A stretch of DNA of 64,000 nt from Tepidanaerobacter acetatoxydans Re1 (GCF_000328765.2 NC_019954.2:1368501-1432500); one strand, 5' to 3'. Shown: positions 1-8,373, counted from the first letter of the stretch. Notes: a model not told the origin generated them from the sequence alone. Made by a program: numbers and translations.

Positions 1-1251
1 TACAGTAGCGGTAATGGTGATTATAGAGAAGTTATTGCAAAAGTGTATGGCATGGACTTAGCAAAACAGATTTTATATATAGAAAAGGCTTTTGATAATG
101 GTAAAATATGGGGTTATATATCAAAACCAAGCTTTAATCGCGGAAATCGTACCGGTCAGACATTTTTTGTGAATAATCGTTTTGTCAAGGATTTGGGATT
201 GACCTTTTGCCTAGAAAGGGCATATAAGACGATGATACCTATAAGGCGCTTTCCGATAGCAATTATTTTCATAGATATTGACAATTCGCTAGTTGATGTC
301 AATGTACATCCATCTAAGATGGAAATAAAATTTCAAAATGAAAATCAGGTTCATCATGCACTGTTTCATGCTATAAATGAAACTCTTAAGAATCATGTGT
401 TAATTCCAAAAGAAACCCTTAGTATATCACCAGTTAAACAGTCACAGCAGCAGATAAGTATTGAAACGCAAGTAGAATTAACCAGCGATGGATTGCCGGA
501 TAATGAATACGATGTCAGTGATAGCAGCAATATAAATAACCAAACCGCAGCTACAAAAGAGTTTGTAAGAGAAGCTTATACTGTTATAGATGTAGATGCT
601 ATAAAAAATAAAGAACATCTACAAAACGACTCCTATATACCAATAGAATCAGATGAAACAATGCAAATTATAAAAAAATATGAATTTCAAAAGATTCTTG
701 GTCAGCTATTTAACACATATATTGTTGTAGAAAGTAAAAATAGGTTTTATTTAATAGACCAACATGCAGCTCATGAGCGAATATTATATGAGTACTATTC
801 TAAAAAATATGCTAAACAACTATCAAATTCTCAAACTTTAGCTGCACCATATGTTTTATATCTTTCTGCTCAAGAAATGATGCTTTTAGATAACTATAAA
901 GAAGATATCTTGAAAATTGGTTTTGATTTTTCGATTTTTGGCTCTGATTCTATTTTAATTCGTTCAGTTCCGTATATATTTAATAAACCGGTCGATCCTA
1001 TAACACTTCGTGATGCTCTTGATCAATTAAGTAGTAACGAATACGCTAGATATCCGTCTAAAGAGAGGTTGATAATTTCGATGTCGTGTCATGCTGCCAT
1101 AAAAGCAGGGGATGTTTTGTCACCGATAGAAATTCAAGAATTACTTGATCAATTGAAAAAAACTGAAGTTCCTTATACTTGCCCGCATGGTAGGCCCACA
1201 ATAATTGATATAACTTTAAATGAATTGCAAAAGAAGTTTAAAAGGATATAA
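1..1251 (+). CDS. mutL: DNA mismatch repair protein MutL, 5' end outside window
   Basis: The reading frame is open from base 1, so the N-terminal ATPase start is missing. What remains begins inside the GHKL ATPase/transducer part: an R-G-N-R-T-G-Q-T stretch followed by FVNNRFV, then DVNVHPSKME, both standard MutL signatures. After a variable linker comes the C-terminal dimerisation domain, with the endonuclease motif DQHAAHERILYE (from about base 757, fitting DQHA-X2-E-X4-E) and CPHGRP near the end (about base 1180). These two motifs mark the nicking MutL class used by bacteria without MutH. miaA follows 4 nt after the stop codon, in the common clostridial order mutL-miaA-hfq. Identity is secure. 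Confidence 0.97.
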   Translation, partial: YSSGNGDYREVIAKVYGMDLAKQILYIEKAFDNGKIWGYISKPSFNRGNRTGQTFFVNNRFVKDLGLTFCLERAYKTMIPIRRFPIAIIFIDIDNSLVDVNVHPSKMEIKFQNENQVHHALFHAINETLKNHVLIPKETLSISPVKQSQQQISIETQVELTSDGLPDNEYDVSDSSNINNQTAATKEFVREAYTVIDVDAIKNKEHLQNDSYIPIESDETMQIIKKYEFQKILGQLFNTYIVVESKNRFYLIDQHAAHERILYEYYSKKYAKQLSNSQTLAAPYVLYLSAQEMMLLDNYKEDILKIGFDFSIFGSDSILIRSVPYIFNKPVDPITLRDALDQLSSNEYARYPSKERLIISMSCHAAIKAGDVLSPIEIQELLDQLKKTEVPYTCPHGRPTIIDITLNELQKKFKRI

Positions 1252-1255
1252 GAAT

Positions 1256-2200
1256 ATGCATAAAAAGTTTCTAGTTGTTATTGTGGGACCTACGGCAGTA
1301 GGAAAAACCGAGATTGCTATAGAAGTAGCTCAAAAAATTGATGCGGAAATAATTTCTGCTGACTCAATGCAAATATACCGCTATATGGATATTGGAACAG
1401 ACAAGCCTTCATTAGAAGAACGAAAGAGAATACCACACCATATGATTGATATTGTGGATCCTGACGAAGAATTTAGTGCAGTTGACTTTCAGGTTGAGAC
1501 AAAACGACATATTCAGGATATCTATCAACGACATAAAATACCATTGCTTACAGGAGGAACTGGATTCTATATAAATTCCGTATGCTACGATTACACATTT
1601 TCTCAGGTGGGAAAAGATACTGCATTAAGAAGGCAATTACAAAATGAGGCTCAAAAACGAGGTAATGAGTACCTCTACGAAGAACTTACAAGACTAGATC
1701 CAAAAGCAGCAAAAAAAATACATCCTAACAATTTGCGTAGGGTGATTCGAGCATTAGAGGTATGTTTAAAAACCGGAATTCCATTTTCCTACTATGAGGA
1801 AAAGACTAAAAAGCAGCAAAGTGCTTATGATTTACTTATGTTTGGCTTAACAATGCCTAGAGAAGAATTATACCAGCGTATTAACAGACGAGTATTTTCA
1901 ATGATCGAAAATGGTCTGGTGGATGAGGTACAACAACTTTTGAAAATGGGATATAGTAAAAATTTAAATTCCATGCAAGGTTTAGGCTATCGCCAGATTA
2001 TAGATTACCTTGACGGTAACGTAACTCTAGAAGAGGCTATTCGCTTAATCGCAAGAGATACCAGACACTATGCAAAACGTCAATATACATGGTTTTTGCG
2101 TGATAAAAATATTCTTTGGCTTGACATTTCAAAGGAAGGGAAGGAAAAAATTATAACAAATATTATTAGAAGTATTGAAGGAAAAATGATAAATACCTAG
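1256..2200 (+). CDS. miaA: tRNA dimethylallyltransferase MiaA
   Basis: Transfers dimethylallyl from DMAPP to N6 of A37 in tRNAs that read UNN codons. The 314-aa protein has the P-loop GPTAVGKT (residues 11-18), SADSMQIYRYMDIGTDKP, HHMIDIVDP, GGTGFYI and the tRNA-binding RDTRHYAKRQYTWF segment, all hallmarks of MiaA. The ATG at 1256 is chosen because AAGG lies at 1243-1246 just upstream and the protein then begins MHKKFLVV directly before the P-loop; a longer frame would overlap mutL. It lies 4 nt after mutL and 37 nt before hfq and is probably co-transcribed with both. The DMAPP link fits fni and ispH elsewhere in the window. Confidence 0.97.
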   Translation: MHKKFLVVIVGPTAVGKTEIAIEVAQKIDAEIISADSMQIYRYMDIGTDKPSLEERKRIPHHMIDIVDPDEEFSAVDFQVETKRHIQDIYQRHKIPLLTGGTGFYINSVCYDYTFSQVGKDTALRRQLQNEAQKRGNEYLYEELTRLDPKAAKKIHPNNLRRVIRALEVCLKTGIPFSYYEEKTKKQQSAYDLLMFGLTMPREELYQRINRRVFSMIENGLVDEVQQLLKMGYSKNLNSMQGLGYRQIIDYLDGNVTLEEAIRLIARDTRHYAKRQYTWFLRDKNILWLDISKEGKEKIITNIIRSIEGKMINT

Positions 2201-2237
2201 AATATTAAATTAAACAACACTATGAGGGGGACACAGA

Positions 2238-2495
2238 ATGACAAAAGTACAAATTAATCTTCAGGATAGTTTTTTGAATCAGATCAGGAAGGACAATATC
2301 CCTGTGACAATATATCTTGTTAATGGGTTTCAGTTAAAAGGTATGGTACGGGGTTTTGATAATTTTACAATTGTTCTTGATTCTGACGGCAAACAACAGT
2401 TAGTATATAAGCATGCAGTTTCTACCATAGCACCTTTAAGAACGATTAATTTAAATCAGGGTATGATAGACCAACGGAAAACAGATGAAGATTAA
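2238..2495 (+). CDS. hfq: RNA chaperone Hfq
   Basis: An 85-aa Sm-like protein that forms a hexameric ring and assists small RNA-mRNA pairing. The Sm1 region ([36 protein letters not shown]) and the Sm2 region ([11 protein letters not shown]) are intact, with K-H in the usual nucleotide-contacting place. A strong GAGGGGG lies 8-14 nt before the ATG. The gene follows miaA and is closed by a near-ideal intrinsic terminator. The C-terminal tail after the Sm fold is short, about 15 residues, as usual in Gram-positive Hfq. Confidence 0.97.
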   Translation: MTKVQINLQDSFLNQIRKDNIPVTIYLVNGFQLKGMVRGFDNFTIVLDSDGKQQLVYKHAVSTIAPLRTINLNQGMIDQRKTDED

Positions 2496-2510
2496 ATTAT
2501 GCCTCAAAAA

Positions 2511-2558
2511 AATAAGCATCGTAAAACTACTTTACAGTTTTACGATGCTTATTTTTTT
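2511..2558 (+). terminator. Intrinsic terminator after hfq
   Basis: Perfect 18-bp stem (2511-2528 with 2536-2553), 7-nt loop, then a T run to 2558. It closes the mutL-miaA-hfq transcript. Confidence 0.93.
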
Positions 2559-2700
2559 GTAACCAATGATTATCCTGATGCATAAAATAAATTGATATAC
2601 TATTTTTAAAATCCTATAACAATTACAAGCAGGCATCAAGAGGTATATTTTGGTAATATACTGCCAGAAAAATTTGCAGATTTGCAGAATGGAGGATTTT

Positions 2701-3708
2701 ATGATTGATAAGATAGACAATAAAATGAAAAATGAGCTAAACGATCATGCTAAGATTCATGATATGTTAATTAGTGGATTAATCACGACTGCAGATGCAT
2801 TAATTATGATGACTGACTTAGATAGCCATAAAATAACATTTGAAAAGGTTTCTGATGAAGAGGAAAAATTAGAAGACATAATGAAAGAGCTTGATGAACT
2901 GATAGGCCTTTCAAAAGTAAAGAATTTGGTTAAAGAAATACAAGCTTTTTCGGAAATTCAAAGGAAGAGAGCAGAGGAAAAGCTTTTAGCAGAACCGCAG
3001 GTCCTTCACATGATTTTTAAAGGGAATCCAGGGACAGGAAAGACGACAGTGGCTAGACTATTAGGCAAGATTTTTAAACACATCGGAATCCTTGAGAAGG
3101 GACATACTGTAGAAGTTGAGAGAGCAGATATTGTAGGAGAATATATAGGTCATACTGCACAGAAAACTCGTGATCAAATTAAGCGAGCACGCGGTGGGAT
3201 ATTATTTATAGATGAAGCATATTCTTTAGCAAGAGGAGGGGAGAAAGATTTTGGCAAGGAAGCTATAGATACTTTAGTAAAAGCCATGGAGGATTACAAA
3301 GATGATCTTATTGTCATTTTAGCAGGATATAAAGACGAAATGGATTGGTTTTTACAGATAAACCCGGGACTTCGTTCTAGGTTTCCAATACAAATTGAAT
3401 TTAACGACTACAGTGTTGATGAATTGATGCAAATTGCAAAAATGATGGCAGAAAAAAGGCAATATCGCTTTAGCCCAGAAGCACTTTTACAATTTGAGGA
3501 TATCCTTCAAAGTAGCATGGATAATATGTTTTATAATAAATTAGGTAATGCTCGGCTTGTGCGTAATATGATTGAAAAAGCCATACGTCGGCAAGCACTT
3601 CGTTTAGTTAGTCAAAGTAAGATTTCTCGAATTTCTCGAGAAGATTTGCTTCAAATAGAACCAGAGGATATTCCTGTAGATATTTCAGAGTTCGGAGGTG
3701 GGCATTAG
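2701..3708 (+). CDS. spoVK: SpoVK-like AAA+ ATPase (CbxX/CfqX family)
   Basis: A 335-aa AAA+ protein. Walker A is GNPGTGKT (residues 108-115), Walker B is ILFIDEA (167-173), and the arginine-finger segment NPGLRSRFP follows, with the typical CbxX/CfxQ spacing. In Bacillus, SpoVK acts in the mother cell during stage V of sporulation; its substrate is not known. The ATG at 2701 is preceded by GGAGG with good spacing. It sits downstream of hfq and is followed directly by a GTPase gene and then a ynbB-type gene, the same neighbourhood as Bacillus subtilis spoVK. The stop codon abuts the next start, so the genes are likely an operon. Confidence 0.9.
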   Translation: MIDKIDNKMKNELNDHAKIHDMLISGLITTADALIMMTDLDSHKITFEKVSDEEEKLEDIMKELDELIGLSKVKNLVKEIQAFSEIQRKRAEEKLLAEPQVLHMIFKGNPGTGKTTVARLLGKIFKHIGILEKGHTVEVERADIVGEYIGHTAQKTRDQIKRARGGILFIDEAYSLARGGEKDFGKEAIDTLVKAMEDYKDDLIVILAGYKDEMDWFLQINPGLRSRFPIQIEFNDYSVDELMQIAKMMAEKRQYRFSPEALLQFEDILQSSMDNMFYNKLGNARLVRNMIEKAIRRQALRLVSQSKISRISREDLLQIEPEDIPVDISEFGGGH

Positions 3709-4317
3709 TTGAAGAGATGTGCTATCATAGGAAAAACTAATGTGGGGAAAACGTTGTTTTTAATAAATTTTGCAGAATACCTTGGTGTTAAATCTTTTAA
3801 TATAGAATTTGTTAATAATACAGGCTCTAAAACCTCCGAAAAAATTATTCCCCAAACTGCCGTTTCATATCTTGTGGATAAAAACCCACATAAAACTCGT
3901 TGCCTTCAATCGATAATAATAAATGTTCCTGTAGGTAAAGGCAAGAAAAAAATTAAAATTGTTGATACATCTGGGTTTATAGATGGTATACATCCGAATA
4001 TAGAAATTCGAAAAGCTATCTCCCAAACTTTAACAACAGTACGTGATTCAGATATTATTCTTCATATTATTGATGCTTCTGCTGTTAAAAATAAAGACCT
4101 GCCAAGTTCCATGGGCGAAGTGGATTACCAGATTGCTCAATTTGCACAATTAAAGAAAAGTTATGCAATTTTAGCTAATAAAATGGATCTTCCAGGAGCA
4201 AATGAAGGTTTCGAAAAAATAAAACAAGAATTTTCCGGAAATTTAATATTTCCTATTTCAGCACTGCATAAAACGGGTTTTAAAGAGGTGAAAATTTTTG
4301 TTATGCACAATATCTAA
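3709..4317 (+). CDS. Small TRAFAC GTPase next to spoVK
   Basis: A 202-aa Era/EngB-like GTPase. G1 is GKTNVGKT (residues 8-15), G3 is DTSG (86-89), G4 is NKMD (157-160) and G5 is probably SALH (about 185). The TTG start at 3709 touches the spoVK stop codon and is preceded by GGAGGTG. No C-terminal RNA-binding KH domain is present, so it is not Era itself. Bacillus carries an HflX-type GTPase (YnbA) at this position, but this protein is much shorter and lacks the HflX N-terminus. It overlaps the next membrane-protein gene by 20 nt, implying translational coupling. The function is unknown; a sporulation role is inferred only from position. Confidence 0.75.
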   Translation: MKRCAIIGKTNVGKTLFLINFAEYLGVKSFNIEFVNNTGSKTSEKIIPQTAVSYLVDKNPHKTRCLQSIIINVPVGKGKKKIKIVDTSGFIDGIHPNIEIRKAISQTLTTVRDSDIILHIIDASAVKNKDLPSSMGEVDYQIAQFAQLKKSYAILANKMDLPGANEGFEKIKQEFSGNLIFPISALHKTGFKEVKIFVMHNI

Positions 4318-4906
4318 GTTGTTTATATTAAGAAAAATCCTTAGTATTTTTTTAACCGGCTGTGTAATAAAGCTAATGGATGATTATTTAGATCAAGATA
4401 TTGATGTTCTTGAAGATGAGCCAAATCTGTTTACAATTTTGGAATTGGGCGGATTGCCTTATGCACTTTTACTGTTATCCTTAGCATTTTTTCTTGATTT
4501 GGTTACAGCACTAAGCTTATTTTTAGCAAGTTTTGCTTTAGGAATGGGAGGAAATCTGACTGCAAAAATGCCTTCGGGATTATATGGATATCAAGAAAGC
4601 TTTATAGTGCTGCTATTAGGTTTTATGTCTTTGAAAATTAATATGCTATCATCTATGCTTATTATTGCTGTTATTCAATTATGGGATGATGTTAAAGATT
4701 ATAAACGAAATAAAATTAATAAAAAAAATTTAGCTTTCCTGCTAGGTAAAGTAGAATGTTCTTTATTAGCAGTTATTTGTTTTCTTTTATCATTTTATTT
4801 AGATTCTATAAAAGCGGTTTCATCAATAATTTCGACATACTTGATTACATATATAATAAGATTAATATTAATAAAAAACGAAAAAGCCACAAGTGAAACT
4901 ATTTGA
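4298..4906 (+). CDS. UbiA-like polytopic membrane protein
   Basis: A 202-aa hydrophobic protein with roughly six predicted membrane segments. Two aspartate-rich motifs sit at membrane boundaries: MDDYLDQDID near residue 27 and WDDVKDYKR near residue 130. Their arrangement recalls the two metal-diphosphate motifs of UbiA-type prenyltransferases, though the protein is about 90 residues shorter than usual members. The TTG start at 4298 lies about 8 nt after AGAGGTG and inside the end of the GTPase gene. The substrate cannot be named. It might also be a divergent, non-catalytic membrane protein. Confidence 0.55.
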   Translation: MLCTISKLFILRKILSIFLTGCVIKLMDDYLDQDIDVLEDEPNLFTILELGGLPYALLLLSLAFFLDLVTALSLFLASFALGMGGNLTAKMPSGLYGYQESFIVLLLGFMSLKINMLSSMLIIAVIQLWDDVKDYKRNKINKKNLAFLLGKVECSLLAVICFLLSFYLDSIKAVSSIISTYLITYIIRLILIKNEKATSETI

Positions 4907-4935
4907 GTCGGAAAGACGGGAGGGAAGGTATATAT

Positions 4936-5163
4936 ATGCCTTATTTTAATAAAATTTTATTTACAGCATTCGAAATATCGATTTTTTTATTTGGATATGT
5001 ATTAGGTAGAAGGATGGGTAAAAAAGAAGGTGTTATTGAAGGAATGAGTCTTGTACCGCTTGATTGGCGAAAACAATTATTTGAAACTTCGATATGCCCG
5101 TTATGCAATCAAGAGTTGAATATAAAAGTAAATTATGATAATGTACATAATCGAGAATTATAA
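4936..5163 (+). CDS. Small membrane-anchored protein with CxxC
   Basis: A 75-aa protein beginning MPYFNKILF. The first ~25 residues form one hydrophobic segment containing the glycine-rich FLFGYVLGRRMG, followed by a soluble tail ending in CPLC and an Asn/Asp-rich stretch. The ATG at 4936 is preferred over an earlier in-frame TTG because GGGAGGGAAGG lies 8 nt before it. It lies 29 nt after the UbiA-like gene and 18 nt before the PLP enzyme, so it is probably part of the same operon. Not recognised. The single C-P-L-C pair could bind metal or be redox active, but partners for a complete zinc site are missing. Confidence 0.65.
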   Translation: MPYFNKILFTAFEISIFLFGYVLGRRMGKKEGVIEGMSLVPLDWRKQLFETSICPLCNQELNIKVNYDNVHNREL

Positions 5164-5181
5164 TTGAAAAGAGGATAATAA

Positions 5182-6492
5182 GTGAAAAAAGTAAGAGCAA
5201 ATGTATTTGATGAAGATATTGACAGGATTGCTATTACGGATTATGGAATTAGCCTAGATATTATAAATAAATCCAGAAAAGTAATGGAAGAAATTCAATC
5301 TATTTTAAAGTATATCGAAAACGTTGTCGAATTCAACCAGGTAAAGATTTTAACTGCAATGAAACAGTCATGTTTAAGTGATTATCATCTCATGGATTCT
5401 ACAGGATATGGATACAACGATACGGGGAGAGAAACAATAGAAGAAGTATATAAAAATGTTTTTAAAGCTGAAGATGCACTTGTAAGGCCTCAAATAGTAT
5501 CTGGAACACATTCTATAACCTTGTGCCTTTTAGGTGTGCTAAAGCCAGGTGATGAGCTTTTAAGTGCAACCGGAACACCATATGATACTTTAAAAAGCGT
5601 TATATGGGGAGATAACTGCGGTTCATTAAAAGATTATGATATTAAGTATCGTGAGGCAAGTTTGCTTGATGGTAAACCGGATTTTAAGGCAATTAAAGAG
5701 AATATAAATAATAATACTAAAATGGTTCTTATTCAGCGTTCAAGAGGTTACAGCCTAAGACCATCCTTAAGTATTACAGATATACAAAAACTTATTAAAT
5801 ACATAAAAAGCTTAAAAAATGATGTAATCTGTTTTGTTGATAATTGCTATGGAGAATTTGTTGAAACAAAAGAACCTATAGAAGTTGGTGCGGATCTTTG
5901 TGCAGGTTCTTTAATAAAAAACCCAGGAGGCGGTATAGCACCTACTGGTGGATATATAGCAGGAAAAAGTGAATTGGTAAAAAAATGTTTTTATAGACTT
6001 ACTGCTCCTGGCTTGGATAAAAATTGCGGTCCATCAATTTTCTCGAATCGCTTAATAGCTCAAGGTCTCTTTTATGCACCAAATATAGTGGGGGAAGCCT
6101 TAAAAGGTGCTATCTTTACTGCTAAAATTATGGAGGAATTAGGCTTTGAAGTATACCCAAGGTATAACGAAAGGCGTAGCGACATAGTAACTGCAGTTAT
6201 ATTAAGGAACAAAGATACCTTAATTAATTTTTGTAGAGGTATACAAAAAGTAGGGCCCATCGATTCGCATGTACAACCTGAACCTTGGGCCATGCCTGGA
6301 TATGATCATCAAGTAATCATGGCAGGAGGTAGTTTTATACAGGGTTCTTCTATAGAATTTAGCGCCGATGCTCCAATAAGAGAGCCTTATGCAGCATACA
6401 TTCAAGGAGGATTAAGTTTTTATCATGTAAAACTCGGAATACTAAGCGGAATTCAAACATTAATAGACAGTGGTAATCTCGATATAAAGTAA
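5182..6492 (+). CDS. ynbB: YnbB-type PLP enzyme (methionine gamma-lyase-related family)
   Basis: A 436-aa fold-type I PLP protein of the family often annotated as aluminium-resistance or methionine gamma-lyase-like. Visible signatures are RPQIVSGTHSI, FVDNCYGEF (PLP aspartate D220) and the Schiff-base lysine K246 in GSLIKNPGGGIAPTGGYIAG, with a conserved C-terminal QGGLSFYHVK segment. The GTG at 5182 follows AAAGAGGAT with correct spacing. In Bacillus, ynbB lies beside spoVK and ynbA, the same arrangement as here. The physiological reaction of the family is not settled. The gene ends 8 nt from the convergent lexA stop. Confidence 0.88.
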   Translation: MKKVRANVFDEDIDRIAITDYGISLDIINKSRKVMEEIQSILKYIENVVEFNQVKILTAMKQSCLSDYHLMDSTGYGYNDTGRETIEEVYKNVFKAEDALVRPQIVSGTHSITLCLLGVLKPGDELLSATGTPYDTLKSVIWGDNCGSLKDYDIKYREASLLDGKPDFKAIKENINNNTKMVLIQRSRGYSLRPSLSITDIQKLIKYIKSLKNDVICFVDNCYGEFVETKEPIEVGADLCAGSLIKNPGGGIAPTGGYIAGKSELVKKCFYRLTAPGLDKNCGPSIFSNRLIAQGLFYAPNIVGEALKGAIFTAKIMEELGFEVYPRYNERRSDIVTAVILRNKDTLINFCRGIQKVGPIDSHVQPEPWAMPGYDHQVIMAGGSFIQGSSIEFSADAPIREPYAAYIQGGLSFYHVKLGILSGIQTLIDSGNLDIK

Positions 6493-6500
6493 ATATTTAA

Positions 6501-7109
6501 TTAGAATCTTCTATAAAGCCCAACTACTTTTCCGAGTATTTTAAGATCTTTTACTATAATTGGTTCCATGAAACGATTCTCTGGCTGAAGTCTAATATGG
6601 TCTGTCTCTTTATAAAATCTTTTTATAGTTGCTTCATCTTCCAGAAGGGCTACAACTATATCACCATTTTTTGCAGTATTTGTAGATTGAACCATAACAT
6701 AATCACCGTTTAAAATGCCGGCTTCTATCATGCTATCGCCTTTTACCGCCAACATGAAAATATTAGCATCAGGCAACATTTCTTTAGGGAAAGCAAATAC
6801 GTTTTCAATATTTTCCTGTGCTAAAATCGGTTCTCCGGCAGTTACTTTTCCGACAAGAGGTATTTGGATTACATCTTTGTCAATAACAATCCCAGTATCC
6901 ATAATTTCAATAGCTCTTGGCTTCTGTGGATCGCGTTTTATATATCCTTTTTCTTCTAATTGAACTAAATAGCTATGAACGGTTGCAGTGGACTTTAAAT
7001 TAGTAGCTACGCAAATTTCTCTAACCGATGGAGGGTAACCCTTAGTTTTGAAATAATTATGTATATAATCAAGTATTTGTTTTTGCCTATGCGTTAAATT
7101 TTCATACAT
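6501..7109 (-). CDS. lexA: LexA repressor
   Basis: A 202-aa SOS repressor with two domains. The N-terminal winged helix (residues 1-65) contains YPPSVREI and STATVHSYL. The C-terminal S24 peptidase domain has the self-cleavage bond A91-G92 in KVTAGEP, catalytic S126 in KGDSMIEAG and K163 in DEATIKRF. RecA-stimulated autocleavage relieves repression of DNA repair genes. A candidate LexA box overlaps the -35 element of its own promoter (7142-7180), so autorepression is likely. It is the first of the long run of - strand genes. The gene stands alone. Confidence 0.97.
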   Translation of the reverse strand: MYENLTHRQKQILDYIHNYFKTKGYPPSVREICVATNLKSTATVHSYLVQLEEKGYIKRDPQKPRAIEIMDTGIVIDKDVIQIPLVGKVTAGEPILAQENIENVFAFPKEMLPDANIFMLAVKGDSMIEAGILNGDYVMVQSTNTAKNGDIVVALLEDEATIKRFYKETDHIRLQPENRFMEPIIVKDLKILGKVVGLYRRF

Positions 7110-7141
7110 GGTATATTTGTCACCCCTGGGAATTTTTATTT

Positions 7142-7180
7142 ATTATATCATAAGATAATATTATTTTAAACATACGTTTG
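7142..7180 (-). promoter_or_regulatory. lexA promoter with candidate SOS box
   Basis: On the - strand, TATAAT (7142-7147) and TTTAAA (7165-7170) are spaced by 17 nt. The near-palindrome CAAACGTATGTTT (7168-7180) resembles the Gram-positive LexA box (AAC-N4-GTT core) and overlaps the -35 element. Confidence 0.6.
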
Positions 7181-7315
7181 TTAATTTTTATTTATAAGAA
7201 AGAGTTTAAAACAAAAGCAATGAATGATTACAATTATATTAGTCATTATTAGTTATTGAAATTGACAAAAATAAATACGAGAGCAGCAAGTATAATTTTA
7301 TACAAAAATTTTAAC

Positions 7316-7343
7316 GTCCGATAATATATCTTATGTAAACCAA
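7316..7343. repeat. Direct repeat 1 flanking the non-coding island
   Basis: This 28-nt segment starts GTCCGATAAT and ends ATCTTATGTAAACCAA. It recurs almost exactly at 8104-8133, separated by about 760 bp. No gene lies between the two copies. Confidence 0.7.
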
Positions 7344-7422
7344 TTTCAGTTTATCTTTTACGAACATTTATTTTGTTTTTATATCTATAATTCGTATTTT
7401 CTAAATCTATAATTCATCTTTT

Positions 7423-7535
7423 CTAAATCTGATAATTAATTGCTACAATCACATAAAATACACATCCATCAATCAATTAAAATACACATCCATCAATCAA
7501 TTCAATCTAAATCTGATAATTAATCGCTACAATCA
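7423..7535. repeat. 29-bp direct repeat pair enclosing a 24-bp tandem duplication
   Basis: Copies at 7423-7451 and 7507-7535 match at 28 of 29 positions (start CTAAATCTGATAATTAAT). Between them a 24-bp unit, TAAAATACACATCCATC plus AATCAAT, is tandemly duplicated at 7454-7501. Two copies only, with no spacer pattern. Confidence 0.8.
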
Positions 7536-7544
7536 AGTTAAGTA

Positions 7545-7840
7545 AGAAAGTCGGAAATCGGGAGGGAATTCTGACTTGCAAAAGCCTTCAATTCAGCCAC
7601 TGACACTATCGAACACGCCACAAACAATTTCTCAAGAAAGTCAGAGCCGAATTCCCCCCACCACAGCGGGCAGTTGTCTATTGCCAGTATAGAATATCCC
7701 CCCTTTGAATATAGCAAGAGGCAAAAACTACCTTGCCCACCGGAGGGCTCCCCTGCGGTAAACACCCTCCGATGTGCAAGGCAACGAGATTTTGCCTATA
7801 TGCCTTCTCAAAATTCGACTTCCATATTTGCCTTTTTTGG
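7545..7840. ncRNA. GC-rich, highly foldable element, candidate structured RNA
   Basis: A segment clearly richer in G+C than its flanks. Two strong structures are visible. Stem A pairs 7564-7576 with 7639-7644 plus 7650-7656 (13 bp with a 5-nt bulge). A second hairpin has three nested helices: 7719-7726/7790-7797, 7731-7736/7776-7781 and 7741-7747/7765-7771. Short frames on both strands cross it (7538-7765 on -, 7674-7868 on +), but neither has a ribosome binding site or a recognisable protein family. No clear intrinsic terminator fixes the strand. It could be a large non-coding RNA, possibly of a widespread Firmicutes class such as the raiA type, or a dispersed repeat. The class is not assigned. 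Confidence 0.5.
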
Positions 7841-8103
7841 GATGTTTTATGTGTCTTATATATCTTGATACCTATTTACATATAAAAACTATTTTAAGGG
7901 CAATTTTGAGCGTTTAAAGCTATATCTGATTCTAAAACATGCCTCTTTTTTTTGAGACTTGTCTCTTTACTTGAAGCAAAAACACGAACATTAAGATTGT
8001 AAAATGAGATGTTAATAATAATGCATTTTCCATGCCATCAAAAAATAACTTCTGAAACCTTTGACTAGATTAAATTACAGAAATTTTTACAATTTTTAGT
8101 CCA
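7841..8103. other. AT-rich intergenic stretch, no gene seen
   Basis: Between the GC-rich element and the second direct-repeat copy nothing coding is supported: frames are short and without ribosome binding sites. A weak imperfect hairpin with a T run near 7939-7966 is the only structure noticed. Confidence 0.5.
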
Positions 8104-8133
8104 GTCCGATAATTCAAATCTTATGTAAACCAA
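8104..8133. repeat. Direct repeat 2 flanking the non-coding island
   Basis: A 30-nt copy of the 7316-7343 repeat with a 2-nt insertion and a few changes. The 3' 15 nt, ATCTTATGTAAACCA, are identical in both copies. Confidence 0.7.
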
Positions 8134-8240
8134 AATGTATATTCGTAATTAATTACGGCTGTCTAATTCAAAACATCTGATTCATAGATTATATATTATT
8201 GTATTACCTTCTCATAATACAGTAGTTTTTTTAATATAAA

Positions 8241-8270
8241 AATAAGCCTCAAGAAATTGAGGCTTATTTA
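8241..8270 (-). terminator. Intrinsic terminator after tRNA-Trp
   Basis: Perfect 13-bp stem (8241-8253 with 8258-8270) and a GAAA loop. On the - strand it is followed by TTTATATT, about 27 nt beyond the tRNA 3' end. Confidence 0.8.
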
Positions 8271-8297
8271 TTCTTCAACCTAGTAATAATCTAATAA

Positions 8298-8373
8298 TGG
8301 CAGGGGAGACAGGACTCGAACCCGCAACCAACGGTTTTGGAGACCGCTACTCTACCAATTGAGCTACTCCCCT
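8298..8373 (-). tRNA. tRNA-Trp (anticodon CCA)
   Basis: A 76-nt cloverleaf on the - strand: acceptor AGGGGAG/CTCCCCT, D-arm GTAGCTCAATTGGTAGAGTA, anticodon arm CGGTCTCCAAAACCG and T-loop GGTTCGAGTCC. The 3' CCA is encoded (8298-8300). Confidence 0.95.

Noticed and set aside
4298-4317. Frameshift between the GTPase and the membrane protein
   Set aside because: The membrane protein has its own TTG and AGAGGTG site, and the GTPase already contains G1 to G5, so two overlapping genes are more likely.
7262-7296. Possible + strand promoter, TTGACA followed by TATAAT
   Set aside because: The spacer is 23 nt, far from the usual 17, and no gene follows.
7454-7501. Possible CRISPR remnant
   Set aside because: Only two adjacent 24-bp units with no spacer; the surrounding repeats do not alternate with unique sequence.
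7538-7868. Short open frames of 75 aa (-) and 64 aa (+) over the GC-rich island
   Set aside because: They overlap on opposite strands, lack ribosome binding sites, match no family and coincide with strong base-paired arms; a structured non-coding element explains the open frames better.
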